Assembly (NCBI RefSeq): GCF_936933875.1
Contig: NZ_CAKZIK010000029.1
Coordinates: 62,001-126,000, forward strand
DNA length: 64,000 nucleotides
Origin: an uncultured Chryseobacterium sp.
GTDB lineage: Bacteria; Bacteroidota; Bacteroidia; Flavobacteriales; Weeksellaceae
Direction of reading: 5' to 3'
In this document: one piece after another, positions 34,719 to 42,845 of the stretch
Layout: each line of letters opens with the position of its first letter
How positions within the stretch are numbered: the first letter of the stretch is position 1
Translations under genes and position numbers: made by a program
The notes under the pieces: model-generated
What the model saw: only the letters and a program-made list of their open reading frames with translations
The model's database searches: none
Told to the model about the DNA's origin: nothing

Positions 34719-34964
34719 ATGGGCATTTTATGGACACTAATTATTGGAGCCGTTGCAGGTTGGCTTGGCGCACAGATTTTTAAAGGCGGAAGCCTTGGAT
34801 TAATTGGTAATATTATTGTCGGAATCATCGGTGGTTTTATCGGATACTGGCTTTTGGGAAGCACTTTCGGTACCGAAATTATCGGTCAGATTTTGACAGG
34901 AGCAGTGGGTTCCATTGTATTACTCGCCATTATTAATTTGTTAACGCGGGTTAAAAACTCCTAA
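34719..34964 (+). CDS. GlsB/YeaQ/YmgE family stress-response membrane protein
   Basis: 81-residue transglycosylase-associated-type protein of the inner membrane with three helices. GAVAGWLGAQIFKGGSLGLIGNIIVGIIGGFIGYWLLG is the family pattern. Induced by general stress in other bacteria; the molecular role is unknown. Single gene with a bidirectional terminator after it. Confidence 0.88.
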   Translation: MGILWTLIIGAVAGWLGAQIFKGGSLGLIGNIIVGIIGGFIGYWLLGSTFGTEIIGQILTGAVGSIVLLAIINLLTRVKNS

Positions 34965-34971
34965 CTGATAT

Positions 34972-35005
34972 AAAAAAAGCAACTCGTTTGAGTTGCTTTC
35001 TTTTT
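34972..35005. terminator. bidirectional terminator between the GlsB-like gene and rpsO
   Basis: 10-bp stem AAAGCAACTC/GAGTTGCTTT with a GTTT loop and T-rich and A-rich flanks. Confidence 0.85.
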
Positions 35006-35012
35006 GGGAAGA

Positions 35013-35282
35013 TTATTTTCTAAGACCAAGCTCAGCGATAATCGCTCTGTATCTTTCGATATCTTTGCTTTTTAGGTAATCTAGTAATCTTTTTCTTTTA
35101 CCTACCAATTTCACCAAAGATTTTTCTGTTGCGAAATCTTTGTGGTTGCTTTTCAAGTGACCTGAAAGGTGGTTGATTCTGAAAGTGAAAAGAGCAATTT
35201 GTCCTTCAGCACTTCCTGTGTCTGTTGCAGATTTTCCGTGTTTTGCGAAAATTTCTGACTTCTTTTCTGATGTTAAGTACAT
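35013..35282 (-). CDS. rpsO: 30S ribosomal protein S15
   Basis: 89 residues, the standard length. Contains HGKSATDTGSAEGQIALFTFRINHLSGHLKSNHKDFATEKSLVKLVGKRKRLLDYLK, the conserved helices that bind 16S rRNA helices 20-22. A strong promoter is 37 bp upstream of the ATG. Confidence 0.98.
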   Translation of the reverse strand: MYLTSEKKSEIFAKHGKSATDTGSAEGQIALFTFRINHLSGHLKSNHKDFATEKSLVKLVGKRKRLLDYLKSKDIERYRAIIAELGLRK

Positions 35283-35318
35283 GCAAATATTATTTAATGA
35301 TTATTATGTAACGAGGTG

Positions 35319-35348
35319 CAAAAGTACGACTTTTTACCGAACCACAAA
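35319..35348 (-). promoter_or_regulatory. promoter of rpsO
   Basis: Minus strand: TTTG (35348-35345), an 18-bp spacer, then TACTTTTG (35326-35319). Matches the Bacteroidota TTTG/TAnnTTTG promoter. Confidence 0.65.
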
Positions 35349-35411
35349 AACTTTATTGATTTTGTTAATCCCTCATCTAGAAACAATTGTTAAAAAAATC
35401 TTAAAATATCT

Positions 35412-35442
35412 TTTGTAAATCCCATAAATGGTGTTATTTTTG
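35412..35442 (+). promoter_or_regulatory. promoter of the lipoprotein gene at 35458
   Basis: TTTG (35412-35415), a 19-bp spacer, then TATTTTTG (35435-35442) followed by C: an almost ideal Bacteroidota promoter. It lies downstream of an alternative in-frame start at 35428, so the gene should begin at ATG 35458. Confidence 0.75.
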
Positions 35443-35457
35443 CATACTACAACACAA

Positions 35458-36036
35458 ATGAAAAAAGCTTTACTTCTCGGCCTTATCTCTCTTTCTGCGG
35501 CACTTATTTTAACAAGCTGCGCTTCAGGAAACAAAATTAATCTTGTAGGAAATCAAATTTCTTTACCGGAAATCAACCGTGTGATTTACCTTGATCCTGA
35601 AATTGACCCTGATGTTGAAGAAATAAAAGACCCTACCTATTTCGCTTTTTTCAGTGCAGTTAGTGACCACATGAGTTCACATTATGACAGAAAGTTTCTG
35701 AGAATCAACAACATGATGAAGTACGACAGTATTGATGCTCAAACTTTGAAGGAGTTCTGCATTAATAACGATTCTCAATTGGTTATTGTTCCGAAGGTAA
35801 AATATTTTAAAGTGGGCTTCGGGAAATATGTTTTCTCCAATCAGGTTTTGGTAAGTCTTAAAATGTACGATGCGGAAGGCAATTACATTATGGAAACTTC
35901 ATACGACACCTATCGTGGAAAAGGACGCCTTGTTGGGAACACCGAAAACTCTGTGAAAATCGGTACAAAAAACGCGATGGATTTGATGGATAAAGGCTTG
36001 AAAGAGTTTTTGAGAGCATACCGTAAAACTTCCTAA
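35458..36036 (+). CDS. lipoprotein of unknown function
   Basis: 192 residues from ATG 35458. The signal peptide ends with the lipobox LTSC (MKKALLLGLISLSAALILTSC), so it is predicted to be lipid-anchored. The rest contains NRVIYLDPEIDPDVEEIKDPTYFAFFSAVSDHM and QLVIVPKVKYFKVGFGKYVFSNQVLVSLKMYDAEGNYIMETSYDT, a beta-rich fold like those of curli/LPS-related lipoproteins, but no family was recognised. It is monocistronic upstream of mgtE with 74 bp between. Confidence 0.75.
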   Translation: MKKALLLGLISLSAALILTSCASGNKINLVGNQISLPEINRVIYLDPEIDPDVEEIKDPTYFAFFSAVSDHMSSHYDRKFLRINNMMKYDSIDAQTLKEFCINNDSQLVIVPKVKYFKVGFGKYVFSNQVLVSLKMYDAEGNYIMETSYDTYRGKGRLVGNTENSVKIGTKNAMDLMDKGLKEFLRAYRKTS

Positions 36037-36083
36037 TTTTTACAACAAAACCTTTCCGGTTTTTATTTTCGTAATATTTCAGT

Positions 36084-36091
36084 TATTTTTG
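36084..36091 (+). promoter_or_regulatory. -7 promoter box of mgtE (TATTTTTG)
   Basis: TAnnTTTG-type box followed by C, 20 bp before the ATG. Confidence 0.5.
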
Positions 36092-36110
36092 CAGCGTCCA
36101 AAAATCAATT

Positions 36111-37433
36111 ATGGAAGCTACCAAGGAACTTATTTTTAACCCGGAAGATATTGCCGAAAGACTGAGTGAACTTCACGCGGACGAAAGACTTTTGGCCTTC
36201 CTGAAAGTTCCTAAAGAATATAAAGCTGAAGTTTTCGCCCATCTCGATCCAGATTTTCAGGAAGAAACCATCCGAAGCATCGGAAGCGACGAAGTTGCCG
36301 AGATTTTGAACGGAATGACTCCCGATGACAGAACTACACTTTTTGAAGATTTTCCGGACGAACTCATCAAATATTCCATCAACCTTCTTAATCCGCAGGA
36401 ACGCAGAATTGCGCTGAAACTACTAGGTTATCACGAAGATTCCATTGCGAGGATGATGACGCCTTATTACATCCAAATCCGTAAAGAATGGACGGTAAAA
36501 AGATGTCTTCAGCAAATTAAAAAAGTCGGAAAAAAGGTGGAAACAATGAACCATCTTTATGTGGTGGACGAAAGAAACCGACTCATTGATGACATCACGA
36601 TTGGTTCACTTTTGCTTGCCGAAGAAGATACTTTGGTTTCTGAAATTACCGACAATCATTTTGTGGCGATTCCTACAAAAACTTCGAAAGAAGACGCTGT
36701 TGCGTATTTTGAGAAGTACGACAGAACCGCTCTTCCCATCGTGACAGACGGTGGCGTTTTAGTGGGAATTGTAACGATCGACGACATTTTGGACCAAATT
36801 GAATCTCAAAACACCGAAGACATCCAGAAATTCGGGGGTGTTGAAGCGTTGGACGAACCCTATATCCAAACACATTGGTGGGAAATGATTAAAAAACGTG
36901 GACTTTGGCTTATTGTTCTGTTTTTTCTTCAGTTGATTACCGCTTCTGTAATGGGTTTTTATGAAAATGAAATAGAAAAAGCCGTTGTTCTCGCCCTTTT
37001 TATTCCATTAATTATTTCGAGTGGTGGAAATGCGGGCTCTCAAGCTGCAACGTTAATTATTCGCGCCATGGCGCTTCAGGAAATCACTTTGAAAGATTGG
37101 TGGCGTGTTATGAGAAAAGAAGTTTTAACCGGAGTTGCTTTGGGAACTTTTCTTGGCGTTATCGGATTCCTTCGAATTATGATTTGGCAAAAATTCGGAT
37201 GGTTCGATTATGGGCAGTATTGGTTTTTCATCGGGATCTCTGCAGGAATTTCTTTGGCGATGATTGTACTTTGGGGAACACTTTCCGGTTCGATGGTGCC
37301 GTTTATCCTGAAAAAATTCAATCTCGACCCTGCAACATCTTCGGCTCCGTTTGTAGCTACTTTAGTGGACGTCACCGGTTTGATTATTTATTTTACCATT
37401 GCAGGCATGTTTTTGACGGGGAAATTATTATAG
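36111..37433 (+). CDS. mgtE: magnesium transporter MgtE
   Basis: 440 residues. Order: cytosolic MgtE N domain (HADERLLAFLKVPKEYKAEVFAHLDP; EILNGMTPDDRTTLFEDFPDEL), two CBS domains ending in LPIVTDGGVLVGIVTIDDILDQIE, then five transmembrane helices with the pore signature PLIISSGGNAGSQAATLIIRAMAL. It imports Mg2+ through a channel gated by Mg2+ in the N/CBS domains. Length and layout are standard. Confidence 0.95.
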   Translation: MEATKELIFNPEDIAERLSELHADERLLAFLKVPKEYKAEVFAHLDPDFQEETIRSIGSDEVAEILNGMTPDDRTTLFEDFPDELIKYSINLLNPQERRIALKLLGYHEDSIARMMTPYYIQIRKEWTVKRCLQQIKKVGKKVETMNHLYVVDERNRLIDDITIGSLLLAEEDTLVSEITDNHFVAIPTKTSKEDAVAYFEKYDRTALPIVTDGGVLVGIVTIDDILDQIESQNTEDIQKFGGVEALDEPYIQTHWWEMIKKRGLWLIVLFFLQLITASVMGFYENEIEKAVVLALFIPLIISSGGNAGSQAATLIIRAMALQEITLKDWWRVMRKEVLTGVALGTFLGVIGFLRIMIWQKFGWFDYGQYWFFIGISAGISLAMIVLWGTLSGSMVPFILKKFNLDPATSSAPFVATLVDVTGLIIYFTIAGMFLTGKLL

Positions 37434-37447
37434 GCAATTTTTAAATT

Positions 37448-37503
37448 TTGACTAAAGCCAAAAAATTTTCAAAAAAAAACGGACTAAAGCCCGTTCCTAT
37501 TGT
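37448..37503. repeat. ACTAAAGCC-type short repeat
   Basis: GACTAAAGCC occurs at about 37449 and, inside a stem AACGG/CCGTT, again at about 37482 (AACGGACTAAAGCCCGTTCC). Lies between convergent mgtE and the GAF gene and may act as a terminator. Confidence 0.4.
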
Positions 37504-37530
37504 TTTTTAAACCATAAAAAAAGTTATTCA

Positions 37531-37980
37531 TTACAAAATCTCCGCAATCTCCTTACAAAGCCATTCCAGCAACTCGCGGTCTTCTTCTGTAAAAGGATTT
37601 AAGTGATGAGAATCAATATCGATTTGACCAATATTTTTTCCGTCTTTGATAATTGGAACTACGATTTCTGCTTTGGTATCGATAGAACAACTTAAATAGT
37701 TATCCTGCTCATGAACATCGGGAACCACAAAAGTTTCGTTGGAAACAGCAACCTGTCCGCAAATTCCTTTTCCGAAAGGGATTACAGTGTGGTCGGTTTC
37801 TGCACCAACATAAGGTCCTAAAATAAGTTCTTCTTTATCACCGTTGCGGAAATAAAAACCTGTCCAGTTGAAATAAGGTATTTCCTGGTCCAAAAGGTGG
37901 CAGATTTTCTGCAGTTTTACTTTGGTATCGTTTTCTGGACTTTCGATGATGGTGGAAAGTCGTTTTTTTAAGTCAGTCAT
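37531..37980 (-). CDS. GAF-domain protein, free methionine-(R)-sulfoxide reductase type
   Basis: 149 residues, one GAF domain. The pattern YFNWTGFYFRNGDKEELILGPYVGAETDHTVIPFGKGICGQVAVS and FVVPDVHEQDNYLSCSIDTKAEIVVPI matches fRMsr (YebR), which reduces free Met-(R)-SO. Cys in GKGICG and Cys in YLSCS correspond to Cys94 and catalytic Cys118 of the E. coli enzyme; the residue at the Cys84 position is not Cys. The function is therefore likely but the resolving mechanism differs. Its ATG overlaps the stop of the 477-aa gene by 4 nt (ATGA), so they are coupled. Confidence 0.75.
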   Translation of the reverse strand: MTDLKKRLSTIIESPENDTKVKLQKICHLLDQEIPYFNWTGFYFRNGDKEELILGPYVGAETDHTVIPFGKGICGQVAVSNETFVVPDVHEQDNYLSCSIDTKAEIVVPIIKDGKNIGQIDIDSHHLNPFTEEDRELLEWLCKEIAEIL

Positions 37981-39410
37981 AGTTCTTCAATTTCAATGGA
38001 TTCCTTGTAGCCAAACATTCCTCTTTCTTTAATCATTTCGGCAACTCCATCCGGAAGCTGCTCTTCCCAACCCGATTCATTATTGGCAATTTTCGACAAA
38101 ATTTCTCGCGAATAAATCTCCGAGTAATCAGGATTATGCGTTTTGATATCGACAATTCTTCGGTTGGAAGTAAAATATTTGTATAATTCTTTAAGGTTAT
38201 CATGAACCTTAAGGTTTTCTGAAGTCAAAAGCTGGTGTGTTTCGGGGTCGCGATAAGGATAAAGGTATACGCGCATATCTTTTTTGAAGAATTTTCCGAA
38301 AGCTTCCAAAATTCCGCCCGGTAGATTGTCGTAATACTGCTCATCAAATACCATCAACAAATTATTTACACCCATTGCAACACCCAAATAACGAATGCTG
38401 TAAGACGTGAAATAATCCACCAAACGGTAATATTCCGAGAAGTTGGAAATAATAACAGTATAACCCAATTTTGCCAGAATATCAACACGGTCAAGGAAAT
38501 CTCTTTCGTCAATTTCTCCGGTTGCTTTCAGGTTGGCAATGGTAATTTCAAATAAAATAACGGTATTTTCCCGCGTAGAACGTGCATCTTTCAGGAACAT
38601 TTCCAAACCGTTCTGAAACATATCCGTGTTCACCAAAGTTACAGGGCGGAAACTCCCACGAACAGCAAATACATCTTTTTTGTACAGAATATCTGCAGGA
38701 AGCATGTTTTTACCTTCATAATTGAAGATTACAGCATCCGTCATACCCCATTTTACCAACTGCAAACTCATCAAACGGTTGTCAACATATTGGAAAGCCG
38801 GTCCCTGAAAATCAATCATATCAATTTCCAATTTATCGATGGCGATATCGTCGTAAAGGGTTTTTATTAATTGCCTCGGATTATCATAATGATTAAAAGC
38901 TCCGTAAATTAAATTTACCCCTAAATTTCCGAGGGTTTCCTGCTGTAAAGTTGAATCGTTCTCCCGAAAACGGATATGGATAATTACTTCACTGTATTCT
39001 GCATCGGGTTTGTGCTGAAACATAATTCCAACCCAACCATGACCTTTAAAAGTTTTGTGGTAATTAATCGTAGTTACGGTATTCGCGTAGGAAAAAAACC
39101 TTCTGTCTGGACATTCGGCATTATCCAAACGTTCTTCGATGAGGCTTACCTCATATTTCAACATTTTGCGAAGACGGTTTTGAGTAACAAACCTGTTTTT
39201 CTCTTCTTTTCCGTAAATTGCGTTGCTATAGTCCTTATCGTAAGCAGACATTGCTTTCGCAATGGTTTGAGAAGCTCCGCCGGCTCTAAAAAAATGACGA
39301 ACCGTTTCCTGACCCGCACCAATTTCTGCAAAAGTTCCGTAAATATTGGGGTCTAAATTAATAGATAAAGCTTTCTGTTTAGGCGTTAAAAACTGCTTTA
39401 TATCAGACAT
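37977..39410 (-). CDS. conserved 477-aa cytosolic protein of unknown function
   Basis: 477 residues without signal peptide or membrane segment. It opens with LTPKQKALSINLDPNIYGTFAEIGAGQETVRHFFRAGGASQTIAKAMSAYDKDYSNAIYG, which I recognise as a conserved Bacteroidota protein variously labelled nicotinate-nucleotide adenylyltransferase or TonB receptor; neither label is supported by any motif I can see (no HxGH, no barrel). The centre has a Gly-rich FRPVTLVNTDMFQNGLEMF. It is coupled by a 4-nt overlap to the GAF/fRMsr-like gene, so a common redox or nucleotide-related role is possible. The upstream neighbour is divergent. Confidence 0.7.
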   Translation of the reverse strand: MSDIKQFLTPKQKALSINLDPNIYGTFAEIGAGQETVRHFFRAGGASQTIAKAMSAYDKDYSNAIYGKEEKNRFVTQNRLRKMLKYEVSLIEERLDNAECPDRRFFSYANTVTTINYHKTFKGHGWVGIMFQHKPDAEYSEVIIHIRFRENDSTLQQETLGNLGVNLIYGAFNHYDNPRQLIKTLYDDIAIDKLEIDMIDFQGPAFQYVDNRLMSLQLVKWGMTDAVIFNYEGKNMLPADILYKKDVFAVRGSFRPVTLVNTDMFQNGLEMFLKDARSTRENTVILFEITIANLKATGEIDERDFLDRVDILAKLGYTVIISNFSEYYRLVDYFTSYSIRYLGVAMGVNNLLMVFDEQYYDNLPGGILEAFGKFFKKDMRVYLYPYRDPETHQLLTSENLKVHDNLKELYKYFTSNRRIVDIKTHNPDYSEIYSREILSKIANNESGWEEQLPDGVAEMIKERGMFGYKESIEIEEL

Positions 39411-39457
39411 TTTGAAATTTTTGTAAATTTACCAAAATTAATACCAACCTCAAAAAA

Positions 39458-40222
39458 ATGAAGTTGAAATTTTTAGGAACCGGAACTTCGCAAGGCGTGC
39501 CTGTAATTGGCTGTAGATGCGAAGTCTGCACTTCTTCCAATCCAAAAGATAACCGTTTTCGTTCTTCCGCTTTGGTAACCACGGATTTAGGAAAAAAAAT
39601 ACTCATAGACTGCGGTCCGGATTTTCGGATGCAGATGCTCCAAAACAAGGAATTGAATATTGATGCCGTTTTACTGACCCACGAACATAATGACCATGTT
39701 ATCGGACTAGATGATATGCGTCCACTCATTTTCAAGAGCAGAAAAGACATGGATATTTTTTGCCACGAACGTGTTGGTGAAGAAATAAAACTTCGGTTTC
39801 CTTATGCTTTTGCAGATGTAAAATATCCGGGAGCCCCGAGTTTTGAATTATTTAACATTAATGGAAATTTTGAAATTTTTGATGCAGAAGTGATTCCGGT
39901 TGAAGTGATGCACTATAAAATCGCGATTTATGGCTTTAAATTTAAAAAACTGGCCTATATCACTGATGCAAGCTACATTTCAGAACAAGAAAAAGAGAAG
40001 TTGAAAGACTTAGATTATTTAATTTTAAACTGCATCCGAAAGGAAGAACCACATCCTGCTCATTTTATCCTTCCTGATGTTTTGGCGTTGTTTGATGAAC
40101 TAAAACCAAAGAAGGTTTACCTCACCCACATCTCTCATCACATGGGAATTCATGAAGAAACTGAAAAAGAACTTCCTGAAAACGTGCACATTGCTTATGA
40201 CGGACTCGAAATTGAGTTTTAA
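39458..40222 (+). CDS. metallo-beta-lactamase-fold hydrolase (PhnP-like)
   Basis: 254 residues. FLGTGTSQGVPVIGCRCEVCTSSNPKDNRFRSSALV begins the PhnP/lipB-associated family, whose CxC region can bind a structural zinc. The active site HEHNDHVIGLDD (about residues 75-86), MHYKIAIYGFKF and YLTHISHHMGIH supply metal ligands. PhnP is a cyclic phosphodiesterase in phosphonate use, but no phn gene is nearby, so another phosphodiester is likely the substrate. It ends 70 bp before tRNA-Leu. Confidence 0.85.
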   Translation: MKLKFLGTGTSQGVPVIGCRCEVCTSSNPKDNRFRSSALVTTDLGKKILIDCGPDFRMQMLQNKELNIDAVLLTHEHNDHVIGLDDMRPLIFKSRKDMDIFCHERVGEEIKLRFPYAFADVKYPGAPSFELFNINGNFEIFDAEVIPVEVMHYKIAIYGFKFKKLAYITDASYISEQEKEKLKDLDYLILNCIRKEEPHPAHFILPDVLALFDELKPKKVYLTHISHHMGIHEETEKELPENVHIAYDGLEIEF

Positions 40223-40269
40223 AATTTGATTTTTTTCAAAAAAAAATTTTCGTAAAGTAAAATTTATAT

Positions 40270-40277
40270 TATATTTG
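40270..40277 (+). promoter_or_regulatory. -7 promoter box of tRNA-Leu (TATATTTG)
   Basis: TAnnTTTG-type box followed by C, 15 bp before the tRNA. Confidence 0.55.
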
Positions 40278-40291
40278 CACACCAATTTGAA

Positions 40292-40372
40292 GCCCAGATG
40301 GCGGAATTGGTAGACGCGCTGGTCTCAAACACCAGTTCCTTTGGAGTGCCGGTTCGATCCCGGCTCTGGGTA
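40292..40372 (+). tRNA. tRNA-Leu (anticodon CAA)
   Basis: Acceptor stem GCCCAGA/TCTGGGT (with one G:U), discriminator A, D loop with AATTGGTAGACGCG, anticodon stem CTGGT/ACCAG with loop CTCAAAC (anticodon CAA, reading UUG), a long variable arm typical of class II tRNAs (TTCCTTTGGAG) and T arm GCCGG-TTCGATC-CCGGC. The CCA end is not encoded. A -7 promoter box lies upstream and a terminator downstream. Confidence 0.97.
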
Positions 40373-40375
40373 CTA

Positions 40376-40410
40376 AAAATCTTCTGAAAATTTCAGAAGA
40401 TTTTTTTTTT
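40376..40410 (+). terminator. terminator of tRNA-Leu
   Basis: AAATCTTCTGAAA and its reverse complement form a long stem directly followed by ten T. Confidence 0.85.
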
Positions 40411-40473
40411 GCAGTTTTCTTTAATCCTGCAAACCACCTTCCTAAATTTAAAATATTTTTTTACGCAGACAAT

Positions 40474-40574
40474 AGATAAAACCCGTTGTGCATTTTAAAT
40501 AATACTGACTTTTAAGTTGTTGATATTTCGATTGAAATAAATTTTGTTTATAAACTGCACAACGGGTAGATATA
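40474..40574. mobile_element. 87-bp MITE-like element with terminal inverted repeats
   Basis: ACCCGTTGTGCA at 40481-40492 is repeated exactly inverted at 40556-40567, and the similarity continues inward (ACCCGTTGTGCAxTTTAxA, about 17 of 19). The 87-bp interior is AT-rich with no ORF. AGATAAA (40474-40480) and AGATATA (40568-40574) just outside look like a 7-bp target duplication with one mismatch. It could be a non-autonomous relative of an IS; the family (possibly IS982-like) is a guess. No transposase is present in the window. It lies between tRNA-Leu and a porin pseudogene. Confidence 0.7.
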
Positions 40575-40605
40575 TATCATAAAAACACAGCTATAACTAT
40601 ATTGA

Positions 40606-41355
40606 TTTAACAATACAATCCTTCTACCTTTGGTAGCATTTGGTGAAGTTTATGGATACTATAATAATGTAACCGCAATGGTTGGTATGTCTAACGGTAA
40701 ACTAAACCAAAGCGCAGTAAAAGGAACCAACTAGAACTCACCTTCAGTGTATGCAAAACTAGGTTGGGACAAACAGGTTACCAGTGATTTAAGAGTAAGA
40801 TTAACAGGTTCATTTATCCAAACCAATGGTTGGAATACAGGTTCTTATCTTTACAGCGCAGACAGAGGAGGTTCAAGATATTACTATGTTCTTCTAACTT
40901 TAGCAGATGCGATGGGTACTTCTAACCAAGCAACAGGTAGATTTAATCCTGGCTTCAGAAAAAAGAAAGCGTTCCAGGTAAACCCATTTGTAAAATATAA
41001 CGGTCTTGAGTTCTTCGGAATTTACGAACGTGTGAGCGGAAAAAAATCTCTTACAGCAACAAGAGGAGACTACACTCAACTTGCCGGTGAACTTCTTTAC
41101 AGATTCGGTAATAAAGAACAATTCTATTTAGGAGGAAGATACAATACCATTTCTGGTAACGACAATGATACAGCCGCAGAAAGAAAAATAGACAGATACA
41201 ACCTTGGTGGCGGTTGGTTTATGACTAAAAACGTACTTGCAAAAGTGGAATACGTGAATCAAAAATACAATCAAAACGATATTTGGGGTGTAACAAGTCC
41301 ACTAAATGGTGGTAAATTCAATGGATTCATGGTAGAAGCAACGATAGGTTTCTAA
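40606..41355 (+). pseudogene. outer-membrane porin, 5'-truncated with an internal stop
   Basis: Frame with LLPLVAFGEVYGYYNNVTAMVGMSNG, then TAG at 40732-40734, then SPSVYAKLGWDKQVTSDLRVRLTGSFIQTNGWNTG and further beta strands ending GFMVEATIGF. The latter half (about 200 residues from 40747) looks like a porin C-terminus, with the terminal Phe typical of outer-membrane barrels. There is no signal peptide and the upstream 200 or so residues are missing, while a MITE-like element lies immediately upstream. It is a decayed copy; transcription is doubtful, though a terminator follows at 41378. Confidence 0.75.
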
Positions 41356-41377
41356 ATCATATTTAAATTTTAATTAG

Positions 41378-41411
41378 GAAAAGGGATCGGTTTACCTGAT
41401 TCCTTTTTTTT
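41378..41411 (+). terminator. terminator after the porin pseudogene
   Basis: Stem AAAGGGATCGG/CCTGATTCCTTT with G:U pairs and a T run. Confidence 0.6.
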
Positions 41412-41418
41412 AAAACAG

Positions 41419-41922
41419 ATGAAAAAATTTGTACTTTTTATTGCACTTTCGTTTACAGGTTTTCTGTTTGGACAAAACACGATTGAAATATTGGGCAAGA
41501 CTAATGTTAACAGTTTTAAATGTAGTAACAGCAATCTTCCACATCCTGCAATTAGAATTAGCGGTGCCAACTTCTCACTTCCCGATTTTAAAGTAGAAGT
41601 GGACGGTTTTGACTGTGCAAATAAAATCATGACCAAAGATTTTAAGGCTACTTTAAAATCCGACCAATATCCTACAATCAATATCGACTTTACTTCATTC
41701 AACAAAACCAATACAGGAAAATACGCATGTTGGGCGAACGTAACCTTAATGAACAGGGCGAAAAAATATTATTTCGAATTTACTTTAGCTTCCAACAATC
41801 AGCTTATTGGTTCAAGAACCATTAAATTTAGTGATTTCGGAATTGCACCTCCGAAAAAAATGGGTGGGATGATTCGTGTTGACGACAATTTGAATCTCAA
41901 ATTCAAACTGAAAGTGAATTAA
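41419..41922 (+). CDS. secreted YceI-like protein
   Basis: 167 residues with a signal peptide (MKKFVLFIALSFTGFLFGQ). The pattern IEILGKTNVNSFKC, KIMTKDFKATLKSDQYPTINIDF and IKFSDFGIAPPKKMGGMIRVDDNLNLKFKLKVN fits the YceI lipocalin-like fold, in a divergent branch. Three cysteines (FKCSN, DGFDCANK, YACWAN) may form a disulfide. The ligand is unknown. It ends tail-to-tail with the TIGR02117 gene with a 4-nt overlap. Confidence 0.72.
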   Translation: MKKFVLFIALSFTGFLFGQNTIEILGKTNVNSFKCSNSNLPHPAIRISGANFSLPDFKVEVDGFDCANKIMTKDFKATLKSDQYPTINIDFTSFNKTNTGKYACWANVTLMNRAKKYYFEFTLASNNQLIGSRTIKFSDFGIAPPKKMGGMIRVDDNLNLKFKLKVN

Positions 41923-42602
41923 TCATAATGCTGAAAAATTCCTCGGTCTGTTGGTGTCCATAACGCCGCTTTTTGTCCTGCAGCTTTCAAACCTTCATTT
42001 GCCCAAGTATTGCATGTATCTATAAAACTGTAGCGTCCTTTTGCATCATAAAACGCATCATTTTTTCCATAAACTGCGTCTGTTTTAATCAGCATCACAT
42101 TTCCGGCAGAATCTCTGTCGAATTTTTCACGGATAAATTTTACCAAATCCAAATACTGTTCTCGAGTTAAGGTAATTTTTCTACAATCTTCCCCGACTTT
42201 CATTTCGTTGTAAAAAGTAGTGTGCATCGCAGATTCGCTCAACCAAAATGCCGCATTGAAAGCAGTAGAAAATTTCAAATCTGCCCAAGTTGGCGTATCC
42301 AGATAAAAACCTTTATCACCCCAACCAACAGCCAAATATTTAAAATCATTTCTTTTTGAAAGCGTATTTTCGAAAGGAATCTCCTTACTCCAATCGAATT
42401 CTGCAGTTTTTACAGGCATCACCAAATCCGTGTGAACACCATTGGTAAAAATATAAGCTTCAATATTTTCGGGTTGATTTACTGGTTCTTTAGGAACTTC
42501 GATGTAAGGAATTAAAAATCCACATAGCAGATAAAAAGCGATAACTCCAAGAAGAATTCCCAAACCTTTTAACACCCCGAGAAGCACTTTTTTTACACTC
42601 AT
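41919..42602 (-). CDS. TIGR02117 (DUF2459) family protein
   Basis: 227 residues with an N-terminal transmembrane helix (LLGVLKGLGILLGVIAFYLLCGFLI) and an extracytoplasmic domain. AYIFTNGVHTDLVMPVK, YLAVGWGDKGFYLDTPTWADLKFSTAFNAAFWLSESAMHTTFY and YSFIDTCNTWANEGLKAAGQKAALWTPTDRGIF contain conserved His, Cys-Asn-Thr-Trp and are characteristic of the family, which looks hydrolase- or urease-region-like but has no known activity. The coding end overlaps the convergent gene by 4 nt. Confidence 0.85.
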   Translation of the reverse strand: MSVKKVLLGVLKGLGILLGVIAFYLLCGFLIPYIEVPKEPVNQPENIEAYIFTNGVHTDLVMPVKTAEFDWSKEIPFENTLSKRNDFKYLAVGWGDKGFYLDTPTWADLKFSTAFNAAFWLSESAMHTTFYNEMKVGEDCRKITLTREQYLDLVKFIREKFDRDSAGNVMLIKTDAVYGKNDAFYDAKGRYSFIDTCNTWANEGLKAAGQKAALWTPTDRGIFQHYD

Positions 42603-42755
42603 ATTTTATTCCCTTTATATAATTTTCCCGAATTTAAAAAAATGAACCAAAAAGGTTCATCAATTGAATTGATAAAATTAATATTAAATTATTTTCAAAA
42701 TATTTGGATAACTGAAAAATTTTATTAAATTTATTAACGAAATATTTAACGATAT

Positions 42756-42836
42756 ATGCACAAAAGTACCAAATCACAAAAGAGATTCAAAATTCGTGTA
42801 AAAGTTGCCCCAAAAAGAGTTCAAAAAAGACGCTGA
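42756..42836 (+). CDS. candidate 26-aa highly basic peptide
   Basis: ATG at 42756, stop at 42834-42836. The product has nine Lys and six Arg among 26 residues (MHKSTKSQKRFKIRVKVAPK then RVQKRR). It sits alone in a 423-bp gap with a terminator right after it (42846). Composition resembles small ribosomal-type proteins such as the 29-aa AURKAIP1/COX24-like protein elsewhere in this window, but sequence similarity is not evident. No clear TAnnTTTG box was found. Coding status rests on composition and terminator. The rest of the gap (42603-42755, 42879-43025) shows no further gene. Confidence 0.4.
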   Translation: MHKSTKSQKRFKIRVKVAPKRVQKRR

Positions 42837-42845
42837 TTTTCTGTG

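Noticed and set aside
35428..35457. Upstream start for the lipoprotein gene
   Set aside because: It lies before the -7 box of the promoter and would put ten residues before the lipoprotein signal peptide.
40292..40574. Genomic island inserted at tRNA-Leu
   Set aside because: No integrase and no direct repeat of the tRNA 3' end was found; only an 87-bp MITE-like element and a pseudogene follow.
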